NCBI GenBank assembly: GCA_009693435.1
Contig: SHXF01000065.1
Span: forward strand, 1 to 23,793
Source: Betaproteobacteria bacterium
GTDB lineage: Bacteria > Pseudomonadota > Gammaproteobacteria > Burkholderiales > SG8-39
DNA length: 23,793 bases
Direction: 5' to 3'
Part shown: positions 14,452-22,283 of the stretch, one piece after another
Position numbering within the stretch: position 1 is the first letter of the stretch
Layout: each line of letters starts with the position of its first letter
Position numbers and translations under genes: made by a program
The notes under the pieces: model-generated
Seen by the model: only the letters and a program-made list of their open reading frames with translations
Told to the model about the DNA's origin: nothing
The model's database searches: none

Positions 14452-17400
14452 ATGCTGGGCCGCATCATCGAATGGTCGGTGCGCCACGTTTTCCTGGTGC
14501 TGCTGGGCACGTTCGTCATCGCCGCCTGGGGCGTCTACGCAGTGATCCATACGCCCATAGACGCGCTGCCGGACCTGTCCGACGTGCAGGTGATCGTCTA
14601 CACCGAGTACCCCGGACAGGCGCCCCAGGTGGTGGAAGACCAGGTTACCTATCCGCTGACCACGGCGATGCTGAGCGTGCCCCGCTCGCGGGTGGTGCGC
14701 GGCTTCTCCCACTTCGCCGTGTCGTTCGTCTACGTGATTTTCGAAGACGGCACCGACATCTACTGGGCGCGCTCGCGCGTGCTGGAGTACCTGAACTTCG
14801 CCGCCGGCCGGTTGCCGAAGGGGGTCACGCCCACGCTCGGTCCCGACGCAACCGGGGTGGGCTGGGTTTATCAGTACGTCGTCATCGCAAAACAGCGCAC
14901 CCTCGCCGAGTTGCGCGCGATCCAGGACTGGTTCGTGCGCTACCAGCTGACCAAAGCGCACGGGGTTGCGGAAGTGGCGAGTCTCGGCGGGTTTGTGAAG
15001 ACCTACCAGGTCACGGTCGATCCGCGGCGCCTGCAGGCGTACGGCATTGCGCTCAAGAAGGTCACCGAGGTCATTGCCGCGAGCAATCGTGATGTCGGCG
15101 GGCGCGCGATCGAGATGGCGGAAACCGAATACGTGGTGCGCGGCCGGGGCTATCTGCGGGGAACGGACGACCTGGAAAACCTGGTCGTGAACGCGATGGG
15201 CGGCACGCCGGTGCTGCTGCGCGACATCGCGCGCGTCGAACTGGTGCCCGATGAGCGCCGCGGCATCGCCGAACTCGACGGCGAAGGCGAAGTGGTGGCG
15301 GGGATCGCGATGGCGCGCTACGGACAGAATGCGCTGGATGTCATCCGCAACCTCAAAGCGAAAATCGCGGAGATTGCCCCGGGATTGCCCGAGGGCGTTT
15401 CGATTCAATCCGTATACGATCGCTCCGACCTGATTCATCGGGCGATCAAGAATCTGCGCGGGACGCTCATCGAGGAAAGCGCGATCGTGGCGCTGGTGTG
15501 CATCCTCTTCCTCATGCATGCGCGCAGCGCGCTGGTGGCGATCATCATGCTTCCGATCGGCGTGCTCATTGCCTTCATCGCGATGTCCTTGCTCGGTCTC
15601 AATTCGAACATCATGAGCCTGGGCGGAATCGCGATCGCGACCGGGGCGATGGTCGATGCCGCCATCGTCATGATAGAGAATGCGCACAAACACCTGGAGC
15701 GGCTCGATGCAAGCGCATCCAGCCTGGATGCGGGCGCATCCCCCTTGGGGCCGGGCGCGCCCCGTACGGAGGCCATCATCGCCGCGTGCCGCGAAGTCGG
15801 CCCGGCATTGTTTTTCTGCCTGCTCATCATCACGGTGTCGTTCCTGCCGGTGTTCACCTTGGAGGCACAGGAAGGGCGCATGTTCCAGCCGCTTGCCTTC
15901 ACGAAAACCTTCGCCATGGCCGGAGCCGCCGTGCTTTCCATCACGCTCGTTCCGGTGCTGATGCTGCTGTTCATACGCGGTCGCATTCCGCCGGAGCGGA
16001 AGAACCCGATCGTGCGCGTGCTGATCTGGTTCTATCGTCCGCTAATCGCCTGGGTGATGCGCTGGAAATTGCTCACCATCGCCGCGGCGATGCTGGTGCT
16101 GGGTGCCACGGCCTATCCGGCGATGAAACTGGGGGTGGAGTTCATGCCGGCCCTGAATGAAGGCACGCTGCTCTACATGCCTTCGACCCTGCCCGGTATT
16201 TCCGTGACCAAGGCGGCCGAGCTGCTCCAGGTGCAGGACAGGATCATCAAGGGCTTTCCCGAGGTGGCTTCGGTATTTGGCAAGGCGGGCCGCGCCAACA
16301 GCGCGACCGATCCGGCGCCGCTGGAGATGGCCGAAACGGTGATCAACCTGAAGCCCGAGTCCGAATGGCGGGCCGGAATGACCATGGACAAGCTGGTCGC
16401 CGAACTCGACCGCGCGGTGCAGCTGCCCGGCGTCAGCAACGCCTGGACGATGCCGATCAAGGCGCGACTGGACATGCTCGCGACGGGGATTCGCACGCCC
16501 ATCGGCATCAAGGTGTTCGGCAAGGATCTGGAGGGGATGGAACTGCTGGCGAGGCAGATCGAGGCCGTGGTGAAAACCGTTCCCGGCACCACCAGCGCCT
16601 ACGCCGAGCGCATCACCGGCGGCTATTACCTGGACATCGAGCCCGACCGGCTCGCACTGGCGCGCTACGGGCTCGCTATCGGCGATTTTCTGCAGGTCGT
16701 CATGACCGCGCTGGGCGGGGAAATGGTGACGACTACCGTGGAAGGGCGCGAGCGCTACGGCGTGAACGTGCGCTATCCGCGCGAGCTGCGCGCCGACCCG
16801 CGCCTGATCGCGACGCAAGTCCTGGTGCCGACAATGAACAAGGCGATGGTCCCGCTCGGCCAGCTGGCGCGCGTCAGGCTGCTCCAGGGGCCGCCCGCCA
16901 TCCGCACCGAGAACGCGCTCCTGTCGGCCTACATTTTCGTCGACATGCGCGGCCGGGACATCGGCGGCTATGTCGCCGACGCGCAACGGGCGGTTCGCGA
17001 GCAGGTGAAGTTTCCGCCCGGCTACTACGCCACCTGGAGCGGCCAGTTCGAATACATGCAGCGCGCCATCAAAAAACTGAAAGTGGTGGTGCCGCTTACG
17101 ATCCTGATTGTTTTTGTCCTGCTGTACCTGAATTTCAACCGCCTCTCGCAGACCCTGATCGTGATGCTTTCCGTTCCGTTTTCCCTGGTGGGCGGCGTCT
17201 GGCTCATGTACTGGCTGGACTACAACATGAGCGTGGCGGTGGCGGTGGGGTTCATCGCCCTCGCCGGCGTGGCCGCCGAGACAGGCGTCATCATGCTGAT
17301 CTACCTGGATCACGCGTACGAGGCGGCGCGCGCGCAATGCCGGGCGGAAGACCGGCCCATGACGCAACAGGATCTCTACGCAGCGGTGATGCGCGGCGCC

Positions 17401-17652
17401 GTCGAGCGCGTGCGCCCGAAGATGATGACGGTGGTCGCGATCATGGCGGGCCTGCTGCCCATCATGTGGAGCAGCGGCGCCGGATCGGAAGTGATGCAGC
17501 GCATCGCTGCGCCCATGATAGGCGGCATGGTCTCCGCGACCATCCTCACGCTGGTGGTGATCCCCGCCATCTACGCGCTGGTGAAGGAATACGGCATCCG
17601 GCGGGACAGGAAACGAACCGGCGGCGATGTTGAAGGCACGCATCCAGCGTGA
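14452..17652 (+). CDS. cusA: CusA-like heavy-metal RND efflux pump, inner-membrane subunit
   Basis: A 1066-residue HME-RND proton antiporter, normal full length, expected to export Cu(I)/Ag(I) from periplasm and cytoplasm. It starts LGRIIEWSVRHVFLVLLGTF and has IDALPDLSDVQVIVYTEYPG and about 12 membrane segments. The proton-relay helix GAMVDAAIVMIENAHKHLE is at about 397-415. In the porter region, LLYMPSTLPGIS, FGKAGRANSATDPAPLEMAE, NAWTMPIKARLDMLATGIR and PIGIKVFGKD match the monovalent-metal (CusA/SilA) class, including the methionine of RLDMLATGI. The ATG at 14452 is one base after the cusB stop; the open frame extending upstream to 14293 covers cusB and is rejected. Confidence 0.95.
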   Translation: MLGRIIEWSVRHVFLVLLGTFVIAAWGVYAVIHTPIDALPDLSDVQVIVYTEYPGQAPQVVEDQVTYPLTTAMLSVPRSRVVRGFSHFAVSFVYVIFEDGTDIYWARSRVLEYLNFAAGRLPKGVTPTLGPDATGVGWVYQYVVIAKQRTLAELRAIQDWFVRYQLTKAHGVAEVASLGGFVKTYQVTVDPRRLQAYGIALKKVTEVIAASNRDVGGRAIEMAETEYVVRGRGYLRGTDDLENLVVNAMGGTPVLLRDIARVELVPDERRGIAELDGEGEVVAGIAMARYGQNALDVIRNLKAKIAEIAPGLPEGVSIQSVYDRSDLIHRAIKNLRGTLIEESAIVALVCILFLMHARSALVAIIMLPIGVLIAFIAMSLLGLNSNIMSLGGIAIATGAMVDAAIVMIENAHKHLERLDASASSLDAGASPLGPGAPRTEAIIAACREVGPALFFCLLIITVSFLPVFTLEAQEGRMFQPLAFTKTFAMAGAAVLSITLVPVLMLLFIRGRIPPERKNPIVRVLIWFYRPLIAWVMRWKLLTIAAAMLVLGATAYPAMKLGVEFMPALNEGTLLYMPSTLPGISVTKAAELLQVQDRIIKGFPEVASVFGKAGRANSATDPAPLEMAETVINLKPESEWRAGMTMDKLVAELDRAVQLPGVSNAWTMPIKARLDMLATGIRTPIGIKVFGKDLEGMELLARQIEAVVKTVPGTTSAYAERITGGYYLDIEPDRLALARYGLAIGDFLQVVMTALGGEMVTTTVEGRERYGVNVRYPRELRADPRLIATQVLVPTMNKAMVPLGQLARVRLLQGPPAIRTENALLSAYIFVDMRGRDIGGYVADAQRAVREQVKFPPGYYATWSGQFEYMQRAIKKLKVVVPLTILIVFVLLYLNFNRLSQTLIVMLSVPFSLVGGVWLMYWLDYNMSVAVAVGFIALAGVAAETGVIMLIYLDHAYEAARAQCRAEDRPMTQQDLYAAVMRGAVERVRPKMMTVVAIMAGLLPIMWSSGAGSEVMQRIAAPMIGGMVSATILTLVVIPAIYALVKEYGIRRDRKRTGGDVEGTHPA

Positions 17653-17690
17653 TCAATGGATTCGCCAGTGAAGATCGTTTCACGATCTGA

Positions 17691-17933
17691 AGCAGGCACC
17701 GGTTTCGTCGGCGCCCCATTTCCCTGGTTTCGTTCGGCGGCCTCGTCGTGCCTGCGACGGCCTACACCGTGTTCAGCGAATGGCTGAACACATCCGTACT
17801 GGGCGCCTGGACCTATTCGTCGCTGATGCCGGTCATCCCGCTGTTGGGCACCGGCTTGTCGCCGTTCATGCAGTGGCTGCTCGTTCTGCCCGTTGCGCTG
17901 TGGCTTGCCGGTGCGGGTCCGGCTGATCGGTGA
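17691..17933 (+). pseudogene. Small membrane protein remnant downstream of cusA (no ATG)
   Basis: The frame is open from 17691 and reads RRRPISLVSFGGLVVPATAY then TVFSEWLNTSVLGAWTYSSL, MPVIPLLGTGLSPFMQWLL and VLPVALWLA, ending at 17933. This is a coherent two-to-three-helix membrane protein with conserved-looking turns (FSEWLN, LLGTGLSP). No ATG starts it; the only canonical start is GTG at 17748, which cuts off the first helix. The ATG at 17656 begins a different frame (MDSPVKIVSRSEAGTGFVG), so a frameshift near 17725 could have split one original gene. I do not know a function; the position fits an accessory gene of the efflux operon that has decayed. Confidence 0.4.
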
Positions 17934-17961
17934 CAGAGCGGCGCATCTCGGTAACCCCGCA

Positions 17962-18051
17962 GAAATTGCAAATATTGAGAAAAATAATCAGATGATGTCC
18001 AGTAACAGCGGATATCTACGGGCTATTGACGATTAAAAATCATATAAATAC
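17962..18051 (+). repeat. Left copy of a diverged ~90-bp direct repeat flanking the defence island
   Basis: It shares with 20671-20758 the anchors AAATAATCA (17982 and 20691), CCAGT (17999 and 20709), CGGGC and CATATAAATAC (18041 and 20748), in the same order and with nearly the same spacing (59 versus 57 bases between outer anchors). The first 29 bases match at 20 positions. AT-rich, unlike the surroundings. Confidence 0.55.
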
Positions 18052-18529
18052 CGATGACTCGTTGCGGCATGGTGGCCCTATCCACGGACAGGTTATCCAG
18101 GAGCACCCGATCGATGCGGCATTGACCGGGTCGACCCGACGTCATGGTGTTCCGGTGAATACCGGTGCGAATCCGACTCCGGGCGTGCGGAAGTTCGTCG
18201 TCTGGCCCTGATACAGTCGCGCCGCGACCAGCTTGACCACCCCGGCGTAGGCATAGTTGCGAACATCGGCCTTCAGTGCCGTGGAGGTCGGTGCGCCGGC
18301 AACGTGCCGCTCGCTGGGTGCGACCCGTATTGCGCTGGTATCAATTTTGTCGCAATACACTCGCGCAATGATCCTCCAGTCCGTACCGCACATTACAGCG
18401 GTACACTTATCTATAGGAATGATTGATCCATTTGGAAAGGAATTCAGGGCAGAGGCATCGAATAACGATGCCCGAGCCGGACGCGCTGCTTGTTGAAATC
18501 CCCAACGCCGCCAAAAACCACAGGTAAAG
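18052..18529. other. Low-GC intergenic stretch with structured-RNA-like motif and possible decayed reading frame
   Basis: No intact gene is supported. GGTGCGAATCC at 18164-18174, within a hairpin-rich context (CCGGTGAATACCGG, 18152-18165), resembles the core of cobalamin riboswitches, but the downstream conserved box is absent. On the minus strand 18160-18400 stays open and reads protein-like (SERHVAGAPTSTALKADVRN, then YAYAGVVKLVAARLYQGQTT). Part of it (18162-18260) resembles the 5' half of a leucine tRNA without a matching 3' acceptor strand. These readings are mutually exclusive and none is secure. The stretch looks like junction debris at the edge of an inserted region. Confidence 0.35.
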
Positions 18530-18868
18530 ATGACCGCCCTCGAAGCCATCACACCCGCCCTTTCGCTCACTGGTCTTGACCCCACCGGCATTGGGAGCGT
18601 CATTGCCGTTGTGCCGATTGCCGACGGTGCGGTGCAAGTTCTTTACAAAATATCCGATGGCGCGCTCAAGGAACGACTGCTCAATCGGGGAGATGAATCC
18701 AGCATCTTCATTGCCACGACGGAGCGTCCCTGGTCTTTTGGCGGTGATGGCGACGCGTTCAAACTCACCCGCGCCTACAACGAACTCATCACTAGTTGGA
18801 CCGGCATAGAATCCGCCGCCCGCGCCCGAACATCCGATAAGCACGATCAGGGAGACCTCTTCACGTAA
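18530..18868 (+). pseudogene. Deletion-fused remnant: N-terminus of a DISARM-like SNF2 helicase joined to a DUF1156-type methyltransferase tail
   Basis: A 112-residue open frame. Residues 1-80 (ALEAITPALSLTGLDPTGIG, DGAVQVLYKISDGALKERLL, IATTERPWSF) look like the N-terminal domain of large DEAD/SNF2 helicases with DUF3883 found in DISARM-like defence loci, which normally run on to about 1000 residues. At about residue 81 (base 18770) the sequence changes to RAYNELITSWTGIESAARAR and ends QGDLFT, which resembles the C-terminal tail of DUF1156 DNA methyltransferases usually encoded next in such loci. An internal deletion joining the two in frame is the simplest reading. Family assignments are from memory of typical sequences and are moderately sure. 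The ATPase gene follows after nine bases. Confidence 0.45.
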
Positions 18869-18877
18869 AGGACTGCC

Positions 18878-19969
18878 ATGCTCAAATCACTGCACATCGA
18901 AAATCTCACAGTTTTTCCGAAAGCCGATTTCACGTTCGGGAAGAACCTGAACATCATTATCGGCGAGAATGGCTCGGGCAAATCGCACATTCTAAAGGCG
19001 GCTTATTGCGCCATCGCCGTGAGCGCGAAGGGAGCGAAGGATTCCGCGTCAGAGGTCCCGACGAAAACATTTCTTGCGACCGCCATAGCGGACAAACTCC
19101 GCAATGTATTCAAGCCAGACGAACTGGGGCGGTTGGCGCGCCGCCGCCAAGGTCATACCGCTTGCCACATCAAGTACGTTTTCAATCCTTCCAAATTAGA
19201 TTTGGAGTTCTCCTTCAAGACACCCAGCAAGAAGGAGGTGGTCGTTTCGAAAGTGCCGACTGATTGGGCTGAAAGGCGTCCAGTATTCCTGCCGACGCGA
19301 GAGTTGCTCACGATTTCCCCTGGCTTTGTCTCGCTCTATGAGACTACACATCTTCCTTTTGAAGAAACGTGGCGGGACACCTGCATCCTGCTCGGCGCGC
19401 CTCTGGCAAAAGGCCCACGAGAGCATAGGATCAAAGAACTCCTCGTTCCCATTGAGGCGGCAATGGGAGGAAGCGTGGAGTTGGATAAGTCAGGCCGGTT
19501 CTATCTCAAAGTGGCCACCGGTAACATGGAGATGCATCTCGTTGCCGAGGGGCTACGCAAGCTTGCGACTATTGCTAGGTTGATTGCGACCGGTTCGCTT
19601 CTCAACAAGGGCTATCTCTTCTGGGACGAACCCGAGTCTAATCTCAACCCCAGGATTATCAGGACAGTGGCGAGAACAATCCTGCAAATCGCGGCGAGTG
19701 GCATCCAAGTCTTCATTGCGACGCACAGTCTTTTCTTGTTGCGCGAGCTTCACATCCTTCAGCAGCAGGAATTCAGGACACTGGATACGCGTTGTTTCGG
19801 CTTGCATATCGGCGAGGATGGCGCGGTGAGCGTTTGGCAAGGCAAAACGATGGACGAGGTAGGCAGTATCGCCGCTCTCGATGAAGACTTGCAGCAGTCA
19901 GAACGGTATATCGACACCGAAATGGGTTTATCCGTTGAAGGGACCCGAGAGTCATCAATGAATGCATAA
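18878..19969 (+). CDS. AAA/ABC-type ATPase (RecF/OLD-like), putative defence ATPase
   Basis: A 363-residue ATPase of the SMC/RecF/OLD type. It opens with MLKSLHIENLTVFPKADFTF, then Walker A GENGSGKS at 29-36, a signature-like helix EGLRKLATIARLI at 224-236, Walker B YLFWDEPESNLNP with Asp250-Glu251, and the H-loop ATHSLFLL with His283. No TOPRIM nuclease domain is attached, so it is not a full OLD protein. AAAGGA stands before the ATG at 18878. The stop is five bases before a PD-(D/E)xK nuclease-like gene, so the two form an operon. GC is visibly lower than in the copper cluster, a sign of transfer. By context it is the sensor/motor of a restriction-like defence pair. Confidence 0.85.
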   Translation: MLKSLHIENLTVFPKADFTFGKNLNIIIGENGSGKSHILKAAYCAIAVSAKGAKDSASEVPTKTFLATAIADKLRNVFKPDELGRLARRRQGHTACHIKYVFNPSKLDLEFSFKTPSKKEVVVSKVPTDWAERRPVFLPTRELLTISPGFVSLYETTHLPFEETWRDTCILLGAPLAKGPREHRIKELLVPIEAAMGGSVELDKSGRFYLKVATGNMEMHLVAEGLRKLATIARLIATGSLLNKGYLFWDEPESNLNPRIIRTVARTILQIAASGIQVFIATHSLFLLRELHILQQQEFRTLDTRCFGLHIGEDGAVSVWQGKTMDEVGSIAALDEDLQQSERYIDTEMGLSVEGTRESSMNA

Positions 19970-19974
19970 GCGCC

Positions 19975-20502
19975 ATGACAATCCTCCAAGTTGATACGCT
20001 CGTCTTTGACTTTGAGCCCACCGTAGCAGCCAGTATCTACGACCGGTGGCAACATTACTCCGTTGTCTGGAATGCGCCTGGCGGTCAGAAGGCCGTTGAC
20101 GTAGTGGCCGTGGACGGCATGCCTCCGAGCACAGCATGGTTGATCGAAGCGAAGGATTTTCGTGTGATTACGAACCCGCCCAAATCATCCAATATCGCCG
20201 GATTGGCGGAATTAGTGGCAGATAAGGCGAGTCATACGCTCGCGGGATTGGCGGATGCAGGCAGCAATGCTGCCGTGCCTGGAGAGAAGCGGCTCGCAAT
20301 CGATGCGATCGCATGTGCCAGTCGGCGGATCGTGTTGCATTTGGAGCCGCATACAGGCGCGCATACCACGCTCTTTCCCACAGGATTCGCCGCAAGCGTG
20401 CTCCAAAAGCTTCGCCAACTTGTGAAGGCGATTGATACCAGCCCTTTTGTCCTCAATATCGCCAACACGCCCATGTCTGGAGTGCCTTGGACGGTTAGCT
20501 AA
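19975..20502 (+). CDS. PD-(D/E)xK nuclease-like partner of the ATPase
   Basis: A 175-residue protein with no close family recognised. The stretch QKAVDVVAVDG then AWLIEAKDFRV gives Asp42, Glu58 and Lys60 in the D-x(15)-E-A-K layout of PD-(D/E)xK nucleases, followed by helices (LAELVADKASHTLAGLADAG) and a C-terminal region with LRQLVKAIDTSPFVLNIANT. Its ATG is five bases after the ATPase stop, with no clear ribosome binding site, so translation is probably coupled. The pairing of a RecF/OLD-like ATPase with a separate small nuclease parallels known ATPase-nuclease phage defence pairs such as Septu (where the nuclease is HNH). Nuclease function is inferred from three residues and context. Confidence 0.65.
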   Translation: MTILQVDTLVFDFEPTVAASIYDRWQHYSVVWNAPGGQKAVDVVAVDGMPPSTAWLIEAKDFRVITNPPKSSNIAGLAELVADKASHTLAGLADAGSNAAVPGEKRLAIDAIACASRRIVLHLEPHTGAHTTLFPTGFAASVLQKLRQLVKAIDTSPFVLNIANTPMSGVPWTVS

Positions 20503-20981
20503 CTACCTGGAAGCTGCACACCTATGAAACCCTGGCGAGAAATCATCGCATCGTCACTGCCGCCCTGCTTCGTCAGCCGGCATGGCCGAACTCGCCGCCG
20601 CAGCGGGGAGCCTGAATTCGGCATCGGGGATCATCGGCGCGCTGTTGTAGCGCTTCGCAGGAAAATCCATGAAATAGACAATTTTCGTGGAAATAATCAA
20701 GAAATGGCCAGTCAGCAGGTATTGGCGGGCAGCCAGAATGAAAAAAACATATAAATACAAGATGAATTCCTGAAGCATTGGGTCCACGACGAAGGAGTCA
20801 TCGAGCAACATCACCTTCAGCGTGAACCGCAGACGTACTCCTGGGAAACGTGGGAGCCGGCCTCGCGACCGCGATGATCTGGCTGTTGCTCGGGATCACC
20901 GGCACAGCACGGCGGGTTGCGACGCGGTCGCCGCGCTCGGCGAATGATTCAGCCACTTCATCCAGATTATCGGAGCGCGAC
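20503..20981. other. Intergenic stretch without a credible gene; contains the right flanking repeat
   Basis: Short frames on both strands exist but none has a start signal, family resemblance or typical codon use. The AT-rich part around 20671-20758 is the second copy of the ~90-bp repeat. After it (20860-20940) comes a fragment encoding a hydrophobic run (GLATAMIWLLLGITGTARR) without a gene around it. Confidence 0.6.
20671..20758 (+). repeat. Right copy of the diverged ~90-bp direct repeat
   Basis: Same orientation and anchor order as 17962-18051, ending in the exact 11-base match CATATAAATAC (20748-20758). Together the copies enclose the helicase remnant, ATPase and nuclease genes. Confidence 0.55.
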
Positions 20982-21233
20982 ATGGCAATCGGTTGGCCCC
21001 TGCAGGAAGCAAGAAACAAGCTGAGCGAGGTGATTGATCGAGCGGCCAAAGGCGGGCCGCAGGTGGTCACCCGCCACGGCAAGCGCGTCGCGGTGATCGT
21101 TTCGGCGCGCGAGTTCGACCGGCTGAGCGGTGCCGGCGCGTCGCTGTGACAATACTTGCGTGCGGCTCCGACGAAGGGCGTGCGGTTGCAAATCGAGCGC
21201 GACCGCTCGCCCGGCCGCTTCGTCAAGCTGTGA
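20982..21233 (+). pseudogene. Phd/YefM-type antitoxin with an internal stop
   Basis: From the ATG at 20982 the frame reads MAIGWPLQEARNKLSEVIDR then PQVVTRHGKRVAVIVSAREF, a standard Phd/YefM DNA-binding antitoxin start, but a TGA at 21147-21149 stops it after 55 residues. In the same frame beyond the stop, QYLRAAPTKGVRLQIERDRS then PGRFVKL follows to a TGA at 21231, exactly the expected 83-residue length and the toxin-binding tail. The gene is therefore normal except for one nonsense codon. The 55-residue product would keep the DNA-binding part and lose the neutralising part. Its final stop overlaps the toxin start. Confidence 0.8.
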
Positions 21234-21381
21234 ACATCCTGCTCGATACCTGCGTCATCTCCGAATGGCCGATGGTTTGATTGCCGCGACGGCGCTTGTC
21301 CACGGCCTGAAGCTCGCGATACGCAACATTGCAGATTTCAACCCGTCCGAGGTCGAGATCGTGAATCCCTGGAAACGGTAA
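21230..21381 (+). pseudogene. VapC/FitB-type PIN toxin with internal deletion
   Basis: A GTG at 21230 overlaps the antitoxin stop and reads MNILLDTCVISEW, the usual PIN-domain start with the first catalytic Asp. It then jumps out of frame at about 21268 into ADGLIAATALVHGLKLAIRN then IADFNPSEVEIVNPW, the usual PIN-domain end. Roughly 80 middle residues of a normal ~138-residue toxin are missing, so the ribonuclease is dead. This explains why the antitoxin beside it could also decay. Confidence 0.82.
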
Positions 21382-21435
21382 TACGACGTTTTTGATGCGG
21401 ACGCACATCAGTAGCCTTTTGCAGACCCGGGGAAG

Positions 21436-22056
21436 CTATTCCATCTTGAACAGGCAATACAGGAATTGCTGCGTGGTGCCGAATGGCGTTTCGTGGAGTT
21501 CCTTGACACTGTCAAGCAGCCGGAAACGACGGCCAAACTCCGCATGCAGCGTGTCCGTATCGTAGCGGACAACATCCAGCCCGCTGCATTGTAGAGGCCC
21601 TTCCGGTCCGAAGGTGGCCACGATGACGTGTCCGCCGGGTTTCATCGACTCTGCCACGCGTTGCACGTAGGCCGTCCGATCCCTCGGGTCGGTGAGGAAA
21701 TGAAACACCGCCCGGTCATGCCAGAGGTCATAGTATTGGCGCGGCAGCACGGCTTGCGTCACGTCCGCGACCAGCCAGGTCACGTGCCGGGAGAGTTCTC
21801 CAACGCGCCTGCGGCCGACTTCGATTGCCGTCGGCGAGATATCCAGGACGGTGATATGCCGATAGCCTTTTTCCAGCAGGTCATCCACCAGCGTGGATTC
21901 GCCGCCGCCGACGTCGATGACAGATGCCGAAAGATCGGTGGCAACGCGCAGGATGAGTTCAATCGAGCGATCGAGATGCGGCCGGTACCAGCTCACTCGA
22001 TCAGGCGCCTTTGTCCGGTACACCTTGTCCCAATGCGCAGTTGCATCTGTATTCAT
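21436..22056 (-). CDS. Class I SAM-dependent methyltransferase
   Basis: A 206-residue methyltransferase starting at the ATG at 22056, which has GGAGG nine bases upstream; the frame extends further up to 22128 but without a signal. Motif I is VIDVGGGESTLVDDLL at about 46-61 (SAM-binding glycine loop), with the acidic strand end VLDISPTAIEVG, then VADVTQAVLPRQYYDLWHDRAVFHFL and the post-loop MKPGGHVIVATF. The opening HWDKVYRTKAPDRVSWYRPH is typical of a family of small methyltransferases related to thiopurine/tellurite types; the substrate is unknown. The gene stands alone, oriented like the dioxygenase gene upstream of it. Confidence 0.88.
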   Translation of the reverse strand: MNTDATAHWDKVYRTKAPDRVSWYRPHLDRSIELILRVATDLSASVIDVGGGESTLVDDLLEKGYRHITVLDISPTAIEVGRRRVGELSRHVTWLVADVTQAVLPRQYYDLWHDRAVFHFLTDPRDRTAYVQRVAESMKPGGHVIVATFGPEGPLQCSGLDVVRYDTDTLHAEFGRRFRLLDSVKELHETPFGTTQQFLYCLFKME

Positions 22057-22283
22057 GGCGAATTCCTCCGTAGCGCTGTCGGGCGGCTGGGCGCCTCTCC
22101 CCGGGCGCGCTCGCGCAAATAGTCGCACACATCGAGTCGCACAGATCGGCGGCGGGAATCCCCGCGCTGGTCCGCTTCAGGCGGGGGAGCCTGCGCTATG
22201 CTTCCGCATGAATGCCGCCCGCGCTTTCGCCGCTTCACGCTCTTCACGCAAAGTTTGCCGTTCATGGCTGGCCTTACCTGGCT

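Noticed and set aside
18026..18048. Promoter TTGACG with TATAAA
   Set aside because: The spacer is only 11 bases, too short for a sigma-70 promoter; the boxes belong to the AT-rich repeat.
18162..18262. Complete tRNA gene on the minus strand
   Set aside because: The D-arm region looks right, but the acceptor stem pairs only partly, no proper anticodon stem forms and the T-loop is wrong.
18142..18603. 153-residue minus-strand ORF across the island's left edge
   Set aside because: Parts look protein-like, but it has no start signal, overlaps the helicase remnant and is partly explained by a tRNA-like or riboswitch-like sequence; not supported as a gene.
20524..20754. 76-residue plus-strand ORF after the nuclease
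   Set aside because: No ribosome binding site, no family resemblance, and it crosses the AT-rich flanking repeat.
20850..20940. PEP-CTERM sorting tail (EPAS followed by hydrophobic run and arginines)
   Set aside because: The EPAS codons and the hydrophobic run are in different frames and no protein body lies upstream; probably chance.
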